64,000 nucleotides of DNA from Scytonema millei VB511283 (GCF_000817735.3 NZ_JTJC03000002.1:248001-312000), one strand, 5' to 3'. Counted from the stretch's first letter, positions 52,431 through 62,135 are shown. Numbers and translations: made by a program. Notes: generated by a model not told the origin, from the letters alone.

Positions 52431-52756
52431 CTCTGGGGCGATCGCCTAGTACTAATTAACCGTACTGCATCAAAGAGCGGCAATTATTGTTATGATATTT
52501 TACATAGCTAAGAACAACCGATCGCTTCCAGCGTCTAATGTCACTTCCCTGCATTCCAGTTACTCATCTGGCACAGTAGTAATTCCCGAACCAATAACAA
52601 TTGTCAAGGTACTTGCCAAATCATTTGTGGTAGAGTACAAGAGTAGAGAATTGCTTCTGCGCCGAAGAAAAACTCCACGCATCGGTGTTAATCAAAATTC
52701 GGAAGCGTTTCAGGTTAGGTATTTAGCAAACTCAATTGAAAATCTAAGTAAAACTT
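52431..52756. other. Spacer upstream of the DUF4327 gene
   Basis: 326 bp. An open frame exists from 52492 but its product has no plausible composition or motif and it overlaps the DUF4327 gene. Treated as promoter and leader of that gene. Confidence 0.5.
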
Positions 52757-52975
52757 ATGGCTCAGCCTGTTATTCACCCAATGGTGAAGTTCCAGCACCA
52801 GATCCGTTCGCTCGTAGAATCCAAAATTGTCAGACCAACAGATAGTATCTGGAAAATTGCCCTCGTATTTGGTAATGAATGGTCTTATTGGAAACAGGAA
52901 TTAACGGATTTTGGCTTTTCCATGCAAGATCCCGTCAGCGAACTGCTATCGGTAGAAGCTTGGGACGAAGAATAG
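52757..52975 (+). CDS. DUF4327 protein
   Basis: 72 aa. VIHPMVKFQHQIRSLVESKI then RPTDSIWKIALVFGNEWSYW and DFGFSMQDPVSELLSVEAWD match the small DUF4327 family, found in cyanobacteria. Likely cytoplasmic; the role is not known. Followed by hairpin repeat R4, then the convergent kinase gene. Confidence 0.85.
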   Translation: MAQPVIHPMVKFQHQIRSLVESKIVRPTDSIWKIALVFGNEWSYWKQELTDFGFSMQDPVSELLSVEAWDEE

Positions 52976-53001
52976 ATCTGTCCGCATTAAATAAAATTTG
53001 C

Positions 53002-53062
53002 CCTCAGACTATCAGGTCTGAGGCGCATACAAACAAAGCCTACCTGCGCAGGCTACTTTACT
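53002..53062 (-). repeat. Double-hairpin repeat R4, inverse relative to R1
   Basis: Hairpin CCTCAGAC/GTCTGAGG at 53002-53023, then ACAAACAAA and GCCTACC-TGCG-CAGGC at 53038-53053. Compared with R1 read in reverse (ACAAACAAAG, GTCCGCC-TGCG-CGGAC) the loop is kept and the stem differs at paired positions. Confidence 0.65.
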
Positions 53063-53064
53063 AT

Positions 53065-54336
53065 TTAGTCTGCACCAGCGGGCTTATTTTGTGCGTGCAA
53101 ATTTCTAGAGCGGTGACACTCGCTCAGTGCTAATGCCAGTTCTTTAGCCGTGGCGTAGCGATCGCTAGGTTTAGTCTCTGTCACCCTTGTAATGACTGCC
53201 TGCAATTCGGGAGTCACATTTGGTATACCATCTAATTGAAATTGATAGCCTTTACTACTAGAGCGATAAAATTTATACGGCGCTTCGCCTGTTAACAAAA
53301 AAATTAAAGTAGGTCCGATCGCGTAAAGGTCAGACTGAATTAATGGGTGTCCGCGTTCTTGTTCGGGGGCGCAATATCCCTCAGCCCCAATCCGCGTCAC
53401 AAAAGCGGTTCCACCCGTTTTCACAGCGCCAAAATCTAGCACTACAATCCGATTATCGAGCGATCGCAACATCAAATTAGCGGGTTTAATATCGCGGTGA
53501 ATTAGCGGTGGCTCTTGGCTGTGAATGTAGTCTAAAATTTCACACGCTTGCAGCATCCAATCAATCGCTTTGGCTGAGGTGACAGGACCGTATTTATAAA
53601 TTATCTGCTCTAAATTTTGACCGTGAATCAGCTCCATCGCCAAGTATTTCTTCCCATCTTCGACGAAAAAATCGTAATATTTGGGAATTCCGACATGGTT
53701 TAGATGCTTTAAGGCATTAGCTTCCCGTTCAAACAGTTCTTGTGCCTTGGCAACCTTGGCAATTTCAGCATTCATTTCCTTCAGGACGAGTAATTGGGGC
53801 TGAGGCTGACGAGTTGAATTATTTCCCAAATGCTGTTTCTGGCTGGGATTCCAAGCAAGATATGTCGTTCCCATTCCCCCCTGTCCTAAAATACGTAACA
53901 CCTGATACTGGTGAATCGTCTGCTGTACTGAAAGGGGCTGACCGCAGTGAATGCAGAATAGGTTCTGTGGCGAATTACCGCTATGAGTGCAAGTCTTCTC
54001 TCTGGCTTTGGTACTGGGAGGTTGAAATTGAAACTTGAGAGTAGGACCACCTTTTGCTAGTTGAATTATCGACCCATCAGCGATCGCGCTTTGCGAGACT
54101 AACACACCATCCAGAAAAGTCCCGTTCGTCCCCTGATTGATCAGCTGCCAAACATGACTCGATGAATCTTCTCCATTTTGCCGCTGGAGCAGTAAATGAT
54201 GGCGGGAAACTAGGGGATCTGCCAAAACTACATCGTTGTCGGGGGCGCGACCGATACGAATAATTGACGCATCCTCGAATTGCCATTGTTGCAGGGGCTG
54301 AGATTGTTGTGGATGTAGCAGGTATAGCGTAACCAC
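53065..54336 (-). CDS. FHA-domain Ser/Thr protein kinase
   Basis: 423 aa. FHA domain in 1-105 (IIRIGRAPDNDVVLADPLVS, RHHLLLQ, NGTFLDG), which binds phospho-threonine peptides. A zinc ribbon follows (CTHSGNSPQNLFCIHCGQPL). The kinase covers about 142-410: glycine loop LGQGGMGTTY, LVLKEMNAE, PLIHRDIKPANLML and VLDFGAVKTGG. No membrane helix, so cytosolic. It starts 4 bp after the PP2C phosphatase stop; the two are one transcript and form a kinase-phosphatase switch. Confidence 0.94.
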   Translation of the reverse strand: MVTLYLLHPQQSQPLQQWQFEDASIIRIGRAPDNDVVLADPLVSRHHLLLQRQNGEDSSSHVWQLINQGTNGTFLDGVLVSQSAIADGSIIQLAKGGPTLKFQFQPPSTKAREKTCTHSGNSPQNLFCIHCGQPLSVQQTIHQYQVLRILGQGGMGTTYLAWNPSQKQHLGNNSTRQPQPQLLVLKEMNAEIAKVAKAQELFEREANALKHLNHVGIPKYYDFFVEDGKKYLAMELIHGQNLEQIIYKYGPVTSAKAIDWMLQACEILDYIHSQEPPLIHRDIKPANLMLRSLDNRIVVLDFGAVKTGGTAFVTRIGAEGYCAPEQERGHPLIQSDLYAIGPTLIFLLTGEAPYKFYRSSSKGYQFQLDGIPNVTPELQAVITRVTETKPSDRYATAKELALALSECHRSRNLHAQNKPAGAD

Positions 54337-54340
54337 ACGA

Positions 54341-56395
54341 TTAATGCTCCAACTTCGGGCGCACTTTCAACCGTACTAAGACAACGGTAATATTGTCATG
54401 CCCGTTGTACTGATTAGCTAATTCAATCAATTCGCTGACACCTCGCTCTAAGCTAGCACCTGAGTTAAGTAGTGGTTCGATATGGGTTTCCCAATGTTGC
54501 TCTAGTAGCCCATTATCTGAAACTCCATCTGATACTAATATCAACAGAGTGTCTTCATTCAATTCCACAAAGCTGACATCAGGATTGACATAATTTTCGT
54601 CCCTGGGACCCAAAGCTTGCGTCAGTTGGTAGGCATCAGGACGGGCATAGGCGATCGCTGGTTCCACACCCCGCAGAATCTCTCGCTGTCCCACTTCATG
54701 ATCCAAAGTAACTTGCTCTAACCCGCGCTTGCGGCTGAAGCTGTAGAGACGGCTATCGCCAACGTGAGCTACAGTCATTTGGTTGTTGCGGACGAGAACG
54801 AGTACCAAAGTCGTTCCCATCCGTCCGACACCCGAACGGGCATCCTGCTGGTTGAGGTCAAAAATTCCTTGATTGGCAATGCGGATTGCCTCGCGGATAG
54901 AAGCTTCATTGGGTAAAGCTTGGTACGGTTGCCAATTGGCGTGAAAGTATTCTTGTAGCTTCTTCACGGCTAATGCACTGGCTACCTCACCGCCAGCGTG
55001 TCCGCCCATGCCATCACAAAGAATATAAATACCTTGTGCCTCAATCGTGCGATCGTTGGGAAACACGTATTTATCGACTTTGGTGATGATACCAAAACAA
55101 TCCTCGTTATGATGCCTTTGACGACCGACATCAGTGTTACCCGCATCCTCGATCCCAACCAAATGCATTGGCAGTACTAGAGTGGGTAACTCCTCGCTTT
55201 TCATAAAATTCTCTTGAGATTCGTTCATCTGAATAACAGTTGGTGCAGCAGAGTTATTTAAAGTTACTCCAACTTTTCCTCGATCGGCAGCTGCCTCCTG
55301 TGTATTCAATACTGAAGGAGAATAAGGTGCGTCGATCGCCTCTAATTGTAATTCACTGCTCGTAGCTTGCAGGCGCGATTGTAGCTCATCTGTTGTCTGG
55401 ATGTCGCCCGCAGTTAAATCTAACAGTAACTCTACCAAGGACCCAAATTTAGTGCGTTGAGACTCTTGAAATAACTGCTGCCAAATCTGCCCCAAATCTT
55501 GCAAGCTTAAATTTCCTTGATTTTGCTCGGGATACAAGCGTTGCAATCCGAAATTTCCAGTCGCATCCACGCGCAAGTTAGATAGCTCCAATAGACTTTG
55601 GCGACAATGCCAAGGCTCCAGTTCGTGCCACAGCCGTACCATATCCTCAAACCACTGCATAATCTGCATTGGAGTCGTACCACGTTCGTGCCACATCTGC
55701 ATCATGTCTTGCCAATCAGAGCGATCGGCAATCAGAATCACTTGCTGGTTTCCCTGCTGCCAAGCATCGTGGATTTTCGGTAGCTTTTGACTAGATTTCT
55801 CACCAAATTTAGAGTTGAGGGCAACATAGGTTTTGGCGATCGCCGGAATTGATTGTGCCACCATCACGTTTGCGCCTGCTTCTAGGGGCGACAGTTGAAA
55901 TGGCTGGCAGTCGAGGACTCTCACTTGCGCCTCTGCGCGATCGCTCGGATTCAAAGGCATTTCCAACGGATCGAGCAACTGATAGCGCTGCTGTAAATCT
56001 AAATAAGCTCCTGCTGGTAAAGCAGAAGTGGTGAGGCGTGAGTCGTGAGTCGTGAGTGAGAGAGCCAAGGGAGCAGGTGGAGCAGTTCCCTCTGACTTCT
56101 GCTGAGACACTCTGCTGGGGAGCGATTCTACAATTTTTGGTTCTCCTGCTACGTCCAGCGCTTCTACGACTTCTGAGTTGCTGACAGGCGAACCTTCCTG
56201 CGGCTCTACAACTCCCATCACGATCGCCCACCACACTGTCCCCGTTTGAGCGCCGCAGTTATGGCACAATTTTGCATTTAAAGCCACCTGAGTTCCGCAC
56301 TCAGGACAAAACTTGAAGGTTAGGGGAGTTCCACAACCTTGACAAAACTTGTTGGTATTAGCATTTTCGCTCTGACACTGGGGGCAAATCAGCAT
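54341..56395 (-). CDS. PP2C-type Ser/Thr phosphatase with zinc ribbons and a central kinase-like region
   Basis: 684 aa from ATG 56395 (MLICPQCQSENANTNKFCQG); a frame to 56479 exists but lacks support. Three CxxC zinc ribbons in the first 50 residues. Then STRR-derived linker (TTHDSRLTTSALPAG, 56029-56110). About 145-360 resembles a degenerate kinase without VAxK, HRD or DFG (YQLLDPLEMPLNPSDRAEAQ; WHELEPWHCRQSLLELSNLR). The PP2C domain is complete: DVGRQRHHNEDCFGI, LCDGMGGHAGGEVAS, VAHVGDSRLYSF, LVSDGVSDNG and GHDNITVVLVRL supply the metal ligands. Expected to reverse phosphorylation by the adjacent FHA kinase. Confidence 0.92.
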   Translation of the reverse strand: MLICPQCQSENANTNKFCQGCGTPLTFKFCPECGTQVALNAKLCHNCGAQTGTVWWAIVMGVVEPQEGSPVSNSEVVEALDVAGEPKIVESLPSRVSQQKSEGTAPPAPLALSLTTHDSRLTTSALPAGAYLDLQQRYQLLDPLEMPLNPSDRAEAQVRVLDCQPFQLSPLEAGANVMVAQSIPAIAKTYVALNSKFGEKSSQKLPKIHDAWQQGNQQVILIADRSDWQDMMQMWHERGTTPMQIMQWFEDMVRLWHELEPWHCRQSLLELSNLRVDATGNFGLQRLYPEQNQGNLSLQDLGQIWQQLFQESQRTKFGSLVELLLDLTAGDIQTTDELQSRLQATSSELQLEAIDAPYSPSVLNTQEAAADRGKVGVTLNNSAAPTVIQMNESQENFMKSEELPTLVLPMHLVGIEDAGNTDVGRQRHHNEDCFGIITKVDKYVFPNDRTIEAQGIYILCDGMGGHAGGEVASALAVKKLQEYFHANWQPYQALPNEASIREAIRIANQGIFDLNQQDARSGVGRMGTTLVLVLVRNNQMTVAHVGDSRLYSFSRKRGLEQVTLDHEVGQREILRGVEPAIAYARPDAYQLTQALGPRDENYVNPDVSFVELNEDTLLILVSDGVSDNGLLEQHWETHIEPLLNSGASLERGVSELIELANQYNGHDNITVVLVRLKVRPKLEH

Positions 56396-56581
56396 CTTTA
56401 ACTTCCTTGTCTTCCCAATTTTAGGAGCAGTTTTAACCCTGATGACGGCAGAAAACTGGCTACCCATCCAAGTCGTCACAAGTCACTTTTCCCTACTCAG
56501 GAATCGTTCGAGCTATAGATAATAGCAGGATATACCCAAGTAGAGCTACGAGGCTTAAAAAATCAATACTTTGTTCAGCTT

Positions 56582-56637
56582 AGCAGTTATCAGTTGTCAG
56601 TTATCAGTTGTCAGTTATCAGTTGTCAGTTATCAGTC
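56582..56637. repeat. STRR tract (CAGTTAT/CAGTTGT)
   Basis: About seven alternating heptamers in the spacer upstream of the PP2C gene. Confidence 0.8.
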
Positions 56638-56724
56638 AAAACAGGAGATAGAAGCCAATAAATCTTCTGAAGCCCCTGGAGACTCCGATCGCTCCCGATA
56701 GCTCTCTTCCCCCTACTCCCTCCC

Positions 56725-56791
56725 GTACGGGCGGGTTTATCCGCAGAACTCTTGGTTATAGTACAGGTAGGTTCTAAAAACCCGCCCCTAC
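56725..56791. repeat. MITE-like inverted repeat (GGGCGGGTTT ... AAACCCGCCC)
   Basis: Arms GTACGGGCGGGTTTA (56725-56739) and TAAAAACCCGCCCCTAC (56775-56791) enclose 35 bp. A related element of about 70 bp is at 63420-63489. No coding capacity. Confidence 0.75.
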
Positions 56792-56796
56792 ACGAC

Positions 56797-57396
56797 TTAC
56801 GACTTACGACTTATCCCTACGCTTTTTAAGAGTAATTCTAGCTCTGGGGCAGTTAAGTCGCGCCATTGTCCGGGTGGCAGATCTCCTAGATATAGGTGAG
56901 CGATCGCCACTCTGATTAAGCGTAAGGTGGGAAATCCTACTTTAGCTGTCATCCGCCTTACCTGACGGTTTTTACCTTCTGTCAGGACTAGTTCTAACCA
57001 TGCTGTAGGCACGCTTTTGCGATCGCGAATTGGCGGATCTCTTGGTGGTAAGGTTGGTTCGGGTTCTAGCAGCTTAACTTTGGCTGGTCGAGTTCGATAA
57101 TTTTCAATTATCACTCCTTGTTCTAATTGCTGAATCGCTGATGCATCTGGAATTCGTTCTACTTGCGCCCAATAAGTGCGGCTATGTCCAAATTTAGGAT
57201 CGGCAAGTCGATGTTGAAGTTGTCCGCGATCGGTTAGTAGCATCAACCCCTCGCTATCCCAGTCTAGGCGACCGACGGGATAGACTTTGGGAATGGGAAT
57301 GTAATCTTTGAGCGTGCGCCGCTCTTTTGCGCCATCGCTAAACTGGCTCAACACCCCGTATGGTTTATTAAACAAAATGTATCGGTATTTACCCAT
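56797..57396 (-). CDS. rluE: rRNA pseudouridine synthase, RluE-like
   Basis: 199 aa, RsuA/RluB/E/F family without an S4 domain, which fits the short RluE type. [15 protein letters not shown] at the N-terminus, catalytic [20 protein letters not shown] with Asp, [20 protein letters not shown] and [20 protein letters not shown] are intact. Modifies 23S rRNA. Upstream is STRR and the DUF1824-like gene on the same strand. The spacer at 57400-57540 contains TAAGTCG and CTCCCTGCTCCCT units. Confidence 0.92.
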   Translation of the reverse strand: MGKYRYILFNKPYGVLSQFSDGAKERRTLKDYIPIPKVYPVGRLDWDSEGLMLLTDRGQLQHRLADPKFGHSRTYWAQVERIPDASAIQQLEQGVIIENYRTRPAKVKLLEPEPTLPPRDPPIRDRKSVPTAWLELVLTEGKNRQVRRMTAKVGFPTLRLIRVAIAHLYLGDLPPGQWRDLTAPELELLLKSVGISRKS

Positions 57397-57488
57397 TGTA
57401 GAGGGGATAAGTCGTAAGTCGTAAGCCCTAAGTCGTAAGTCGGGAATGAGTGGTGCGTGGTTTTTCTCCCCAGCTAGGCGACTCTCCC

Positions 57489-57962
57489 TCAGCTCTCTTC
57501 CTCCCTGCTCCCTACTCCCTGCTCCCTGCTCCCTACTAGTTCAAACAAATCCAACGGCAAATAACCGTAAGTACCGTTGACTGATTCCTCTACCAATGAA
57601 TGATAGGATAATAGTACGCCGCGATACGTACCTGTATAGGAGTCGAGGTAGTACGTCTGTCTTTGTCCGTTGAATTTAATATAAACTGGAGCGATCGCCG
57701 CAGCTAAATCGGTAGGAGCGATCGCAATTGAATATCCTAGAGCTTTAGCATAAGATGCTAATGCTGCTAGCCCCTGCTCTGGCGTGTCGGCACAAATTCC
57801 GCAGTTGACGAAATCTGCTTGTGTGCTTAGTAGTACTAATGCTTGTTGCAACTGGGCAGCTTCTGCTGCCGATTCTACAGGTTTAACTTCCAAACAACTG
57901 AAAGTTTCCAGTAATTTTTGGGCTGTGGCGATCGCGAAACGATCCGAAAGTGGCTGAGACAT
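57489..57962 (-). CDS. DUF1824-like protein
   Basis: 157 aa. [20 protein letters not shown] then [26 protein letters not shown] and [29 protein letters not shown]-type ending look like the cyanobacterial DUF1824 family. No signal or membrane helix. The last 14 residues ([14 protein letters not shown]) come from GGGAGCAGGGAGTAGG STRR DNA, so the natural end is near FELV. Function unknown. Confidence 0.7.
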   Translation of the reverse strand: MSQPLSDRFAIATAQKLLETFSCLEVKPVESAAEAAQLQQALVLLSTQADFVNCGICADTPEQGLAALASYAKALGYSIAIAPTDLAAAIAPVYIKFNGQRQTYYLDSYTGTYRGVLLSYHSLVEESVNGTYGYLPLDLFELVGSREQGVGSREEES

Positions 57963-58745
57963 AAGCAGCGATGCATGAGATGCATGAAATAACGCCTGAA
58001 ACTCTGCTTGTTGCCATAGTAGAACAGTCTATGCCAAGCAACATGGGGGAACAATTTGCCGCCTGAAGCAAGTTCTAAAGAATAGGCAAGCTGATTCCAA
58101 ACTATTTTCAAAATATTGTCCAGAACTAGACCTATAATCGATTGGTCGAGGCTAAACTCTTGCCGATTGCGAATTTTATTTAAAGTTTAGTTTCTCATCC
58201 TAGCATACGGAAAGTCATAATTTACTGGCTTTTCCAACTTAGCGCGAGCTATTACCTCAGTTGAGTTCGCTTGATGTCAACGATTCTACCCAACTATCGA
58301 TTTGATTTGGATTGACCGAAAAATATGAGCAAAGCATAAACCTCGATTTTAGTTTCAGTAATTCTGCCAATACGTTGTGAATCCTGTATTCAATGCAACT
58401 AATTCCTCTGTGAATGCGTCAACTTCAATTGAATGCAGAACGCGAACTGCGATTCTCTCTCGGATAAGATTCATTTTTTGCTAGTGCTTCCATCGATCAA
58501 TTATTTAAAGTTTAGGTAAATTTTCTCGGCTAGGTACGCGATTCTATCAGTTCTCGATAACAAGTTGAGTATAATAATTTCTGTTTACATACATTTTCAG
58601 TGTATCTACGCAAATGCCAGCTCCTAGCAACAATTACGATCTCTGGAGACATAGTTATTTGTACGTTCGCGGATTTAACAGATGAATTGCGATAATGCCT
58701 GTTCCTAAAGTTTGACTCTACTAAATAAACTTCTATTATTTTTTC
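57963..58745. other. Non-coding divergent spacer before the exopolysaccharide locus
   Basis: 783 bp. No tandem repeat or structured element stands out. A 23-codon frame at 58615 (MPAPSNNYDLWRHSYLYVRG) has a stop soon after and no recognised family. Likely contains the long leader or promoter of the glycosyltransferase gene. Confidence 0.5.
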
Positions 58746-59837
58746 ATGAAGATAGCCCTAGTTCACGATTATCTAACGCAAAGAGGTGGCGCAGAGCGAG
58801 TCTTTGAACTGCTTTGTCAACGCTATCCCGAGGCAGACATCTTTACTTCTGTATACGATCCCGAACAAACTGTCGATTTAGGTAACCGTATAGTTCACAC
58901 GACAGGATTACAAAAAATTCCAGGTGCGGCAAAATATTTCCGAATGCTGGCTCCTCTCTATTTCCCTGCTTTTCGCTCTTTAGATTTACAGGATTACGAC
59001 CTCATTATTAGTAGCAGTAGTAGCTTCGCTAAAGCTGTGAAGAAGAGAAAGGGAGCGCAACACATCTGCTTTTGCCATAACGTGACTCGGTTTTTGTGGG
59101 ATACAAAAACTTACTTGAGAGAGTATGGGGACTATCATTATTTCTATCCGTTAATTGAAATGATCTTTCGCAAAATGCGAGAGGTTGACCGAATTTATGC
59201 TCAAGAACCCGACCTTTATATTGCTAACTCTAGTATCGTAGCTCGACGAATTAACCAGCACTATGGCAAACCAGCACTGGTGATTAACTACCCAATTAAT
59301 AGCGGTAACTTTACTTTTTCTAATGACAAGGAAAACTTTTATTTAGCTTCAGCTCGCCTGATCAGTTACAAACGAATAGACGTAATTGTGGAAGCTTTTA
59401 ACTGGCTGGGGTTACCTTTATTCATCATCGGCGATGGACCAGAACGTCAACGTTTAGAGTCAAAAGCGCTGAAAAACGTCAGATTTTTAGGACACGTCAG
59501 CGATGCCGAACGAAAATATTTGATGTCAAAAGCTTGCTCTGTAGTTGTCGCGGCTTTAGAAGATTATGGACTAGTACCAGTAGAAGCAAATGCCAGCGGT
59601 ACGCCCGTGATTGCCTATGGCGCGGGAGGAGTCATAGATACTCAAATTCCAGGGCATACAGGAGTATTCTTTTATAGACAATCGCCAGATGCAATCCAAA
59701 ATGCTTTGCTTGCTGCCAAAGAAATTCAGTGGGATTACGGCAAAATTCGCCATCACGCCCTGAGTCATTTTTCAGAACAAGCCTTTTTTAGCAAAGTTGA
59801 ACGGGCGATCGCCGATACGGTGAGTAGCATTGCATAA
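58746..59837 (+). CDS. GT4 glycosyltransferase (WbaZ-like) of the exopolysaccharide locus
   Basis: 363 aa. N-terminal KIALVHDYLTQRGGAERVFE is the acceptor-side GGAER motif, and HICFCHNVTRFLWDT and FRMLAPLYFPAFRSLDLQDY are typical of WbaZ-like mannosyl/rhamnosyl transferases. The retaining motif is AALEDYGLVPVEANASGTPV. Transfers a sugar from a nucleotide donor to an undecaprenyl-linked acceptor on the cytoplasmic face. First of three co-directional exopolysaccharide genes. Confidence 0.9.
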   Translation: MKIALVHDYLTQRGGAERVFELLCQRYPEADIFTSVYDPEQTVDLGNRIVHTTGLQKIPGAAKYFRMLAPLYFPAFRSLDLQDYDLIISSSSSFAKAVKKRKGAQHICFCHNVTRFLWDTKTYLREYGDYHYFYPLIEMIFRKMREVDRIYAQEPDLYIANSSIVARRINQHYGKPALVINYPINSGNFTFSNDKENFYLASARLISYKRIDVIVEAFNWLGLPLFIIGDGPERQRLESKALKNVRFLGHVSDAERKYLMSKACSVVVAALEDYGLVPVEANASGTPVIAYGAGGVIDTQIPGHTGVFFYRQSPDAIQNALLAAKEIQWDYGKIRHHALSHFSEQAFFSKVERAIADTVSSIA

Positions 59838-59876
59838 GTTCATTAGGATCGTTGTAGACTGTTTGGAGTGCTAGGC

Positions 59877-62117
59877 ATGGTAAGAGTAAATGAAAGTAAT
59901 ATGCCCATGATCGTCGAAGAATCAGACGGTGGATACGGGCAGTTGTTAGCAGTTTTGATGCGCCGTCGCTACTGGCTGCTGGGGGTTATGGGAGCGGTGT
60001 TGACAATTGCCACTGTGTTTACCTTAATCTCCAAGCCTACATATCAGAGCGAGATGCAGTTGCTGATCGAGCCGAATTATCAGGGGAAGAAAGATGGCAC
60101 AACCCCGCGACAAGGCGAGCAGTATGCTGATTCTGGAGTCACGATTGACGACTATGCCACGCAAATTAATGTCATGCGTAGTTCGCTGCTGATTCAAAGG
60201 GCAGTCGATATTCTCCGCTCCGAATATCCTACGCTTACAGTGGCGGAGGTGAAGAAAAACTTAGTATTAAAACAAGTTGTTGAAGAAAAAGCCAATACCA
60301 AGATCGTCGAGGCGACTTATACAGCAAACGATCCGATTAAAGCACAAAAAGTTCTGAAAGCCGTCCATACAGTTTATCAAATTTATAACCGCGAACAACA
60401 AGAGCAGAGATTGAAAAAGGGTTTGAAGTTTATTAACGAACAAATCCCTGCCGTGACGAAAACAGTCGATCAAGCGGAAAACAAGTTAGAAGAGTTTCGC
60501 AAAAACAATAACCTGATCGATCCAGAACAACAAGCGGCAACGGTCAACAACTCGTTAAACGCGATCGCCCAGGAGCGTGAAGTCATCCGCGCTCAGTATA
60601 ATGACCTCCAGGCACGCTACGGTCAACTGCAACAGCAACTCGCTCGTTCTCCGCAACAAGCGCTAGTTGCTTCCCGCTTGAGCCAATCATCTCGCTATCA
60701 AACGCTACTCAACGAGTTGCAGAGAACGGAACTCGCCCTATCACAGCGGCGGGTTGTCTTCACAGATGAAGACCCCAACGTGAAAAAATTACTCGAACAA
60801 CGGCAAAACCTGCTGAGCATGATGAAGCAGGAAGGCGGACGAGTTCTAGGTGAGGGACAAGCATCCCAAGCAGCAGCAGCTGGTAATGCGGCAGATGGTA
60901 TTCTCCAGCAAGGACAATTAGGAGCGCTCGACCTCAACCTTGCAGGTCAACTGATCGAAGTACAGACAAATATGAACGCGATGCGGGCGCGGGATAACAG
61001 TCTAGCGCAAACGCAACAGAAGCTACGTAGCGATCTCAAGCGCTTCCCAGTACTATTGGCAGAATACAACCGTCTAGTTCCCTTCGTCCAAATTAACCGC
61101 GATAAACTCCAGCAGCTATTGAGAGCGCAGCAAGAATTAAGTTTAGAAATTGCTAGAGGTGGATTTGACTGGCAAGCTTTGGAAGAACCACGTCTAGGAT
61201 TGAAAGTCGGTCCCAACTTGAAGCTGAACTTGTTGTTGGGTCTAGTTGCGGGGTTGATGCTGGGTAGCTTAGCCGCCTTTCTGCGCGATGCTGTCGATGA
61301 TTCCGTTCACAGTTCCGAAGACTTGGAGAGACAGTTTGAGCTGCCATTGTTGGGCATGACTCCAGAAATGCCCAGAGGCAGAGTGGCACAGCCAGAAGTC
61401 AGTTTACCCTTTGGCAAGCCGCTTCACCTGTCGCCCTGGACGGTACAAGTACGAAATTGGCCCCCATCTTGGGAATCGCTGGATTTGATTTATCGCAATC
61501 TCCAGTTGATGAACGAAATGGCTGCATTCAAATCTTTGGTGGTGACTTCCGCCGTAGCAGGTGAAGGTAAATCTACTTTAGCCTTGGGTCTAGCTTTAAG
61601 TGCGGCGCGGCTGCACCAGCGGGTATTATTGATCGATACCGACTTGCGCCGTCCGAGTTTACATCAAATCCTGAATCTCCCCAACGATTACGGACTGTCT
61701 ACTCTGTTAAGTAGCGATGCCACGCTGCCGATGCATAATGCAATTCAGTCTTCTGGCTCCTACATAGACATTTTGACTGCCGGACCCCAGCCAGAAGACC
61801 CAGCCAACCTACTCAGCTCGCAACGGATGCGAGAGCTGATGGCAGGATTCGAGCAAAACTACGATTTGATTTTACTCGACGCTCCACCGTTACTGGGTAT
61901 GGTAGATGCCATGATTGCCGCTTCTTGCTGTACTGGTGTCGTGCTAGTTTCTCGCGTTGGCATGGTCAAGAAGACAGAATTGGTACAAGCCAACGCCATG
62001 TTGAGAAAGCTCAACGTAATTGGAGTGGTGGCAAATGGCGTGAGTAACGTTTCTTACGGCTATGGAGCCTACTCTAGAGAACAAGGAGTCGAGCTGAAAA
62101 AAGTCTGGGGAAGTTAG
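59877..62117 (+). CDS. Wzc-like polysaccharide co-polymerase/tyrosine autokinase
   Basis: 746 aa from ATG 59877 (TTGGAG 9-14 nt upstream); GTG 59868 overlaps that site. Wzz chain-length domain: helix near 38-60 (YWLLGVMGAVLTIATVFTLI), a long periplasmic coiled coil (EQEQRLKKGLKFINEQIPAV; QAENKLEEFRKNNNLIDPEQ), then the second helix LNLLLGLVAGLMLGSLAAF. The BY-kinase follows: Walker A TSAVAGEGKSTLALGL (about 560), Walker A' VLLIDTDLRRPSLHQ, Walker B LILLDAPPLLGMVD. The C-terminal Tyr cluster is small (YGYGAYSRE). Controls export and length of polysaccharide. Confidence 0.93.
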   Translation: MVRVNESNMPMIVEESDGGYGQLLAVLMRRRYWLLGVMGAVLTIATVFTLISKPTYQSEMQLLIEPNYQGKKDGTTPRQGEQYADSGVTIDDYATQINVMRSSLLIQRAVDILRSEYPTLTVAEVKKNLVLKQVVEEKANTKIVEATYTANDPIKAQKVLKAVHTVYQIYNREQQEQRLKKGLKFINEQIPAVTKTVDQAENKLEEFRKNNNLIDPEQQAATVNNSLNAIAQEREVIRAQYNDLQARYGQLQQQLARSPQQALVASRLSQSSRYQTLLNELQRTELALSQRRVVFTDEDPNVKKLLEQRQNLLSMMKQEGGRVLGEGQASQAAAAGNAADGILQQGQLGALDLNLAGQLIEVQTNMNAMRARDNSLAQTQQKLRSDLKRFPVLLAEYNRLVPFVQINRDKLQQLLRAQQELSLEIARGGFDWQALEEPRLGLKVGPNLKLNLLLGLVAGLMLGSLAAFLRDAVDDSVHSSEDLERQFELPLLGMTPEMPRGRVAQPEVSLPFGKPLHLSPWTVQVRNWPPSWESLDLIYRNLQLMNEMAAFKSLVVTSAVAGEGKSTLALGLALSAARLHQRVLLIDTDLRRPSLHQILNLPNDYGLSTLLSSDATLPMHNAIQSSGSYIDILTAGPQPEDPANLLSSQRMRELMAGFEQNYDLILLDAPPLLGMVDAMIAASCCTGVVLVSRVGMVKKTELVQANAMLRKLNVIGVVANGVSNVSYGYGAYSREQGVELKKVWGS

Positions 62118-62135
62118 GTCATGGGTAGTGGGGAA

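Noticed and set aside
52492-52845. Open frame of 117 codons upstream of DUF4327
   Set aside because: Composition and lack of motifs are unlike a protein; it overlaps the well-supported DUF4327 gene in another frame.
58615-58686. 23-codon frame MPAPSNNYDLWRHSYLYVRG
   Set aside because: Too short and without a ribosome-binding site or known family; noted only because of its aromatic-rich sequence.
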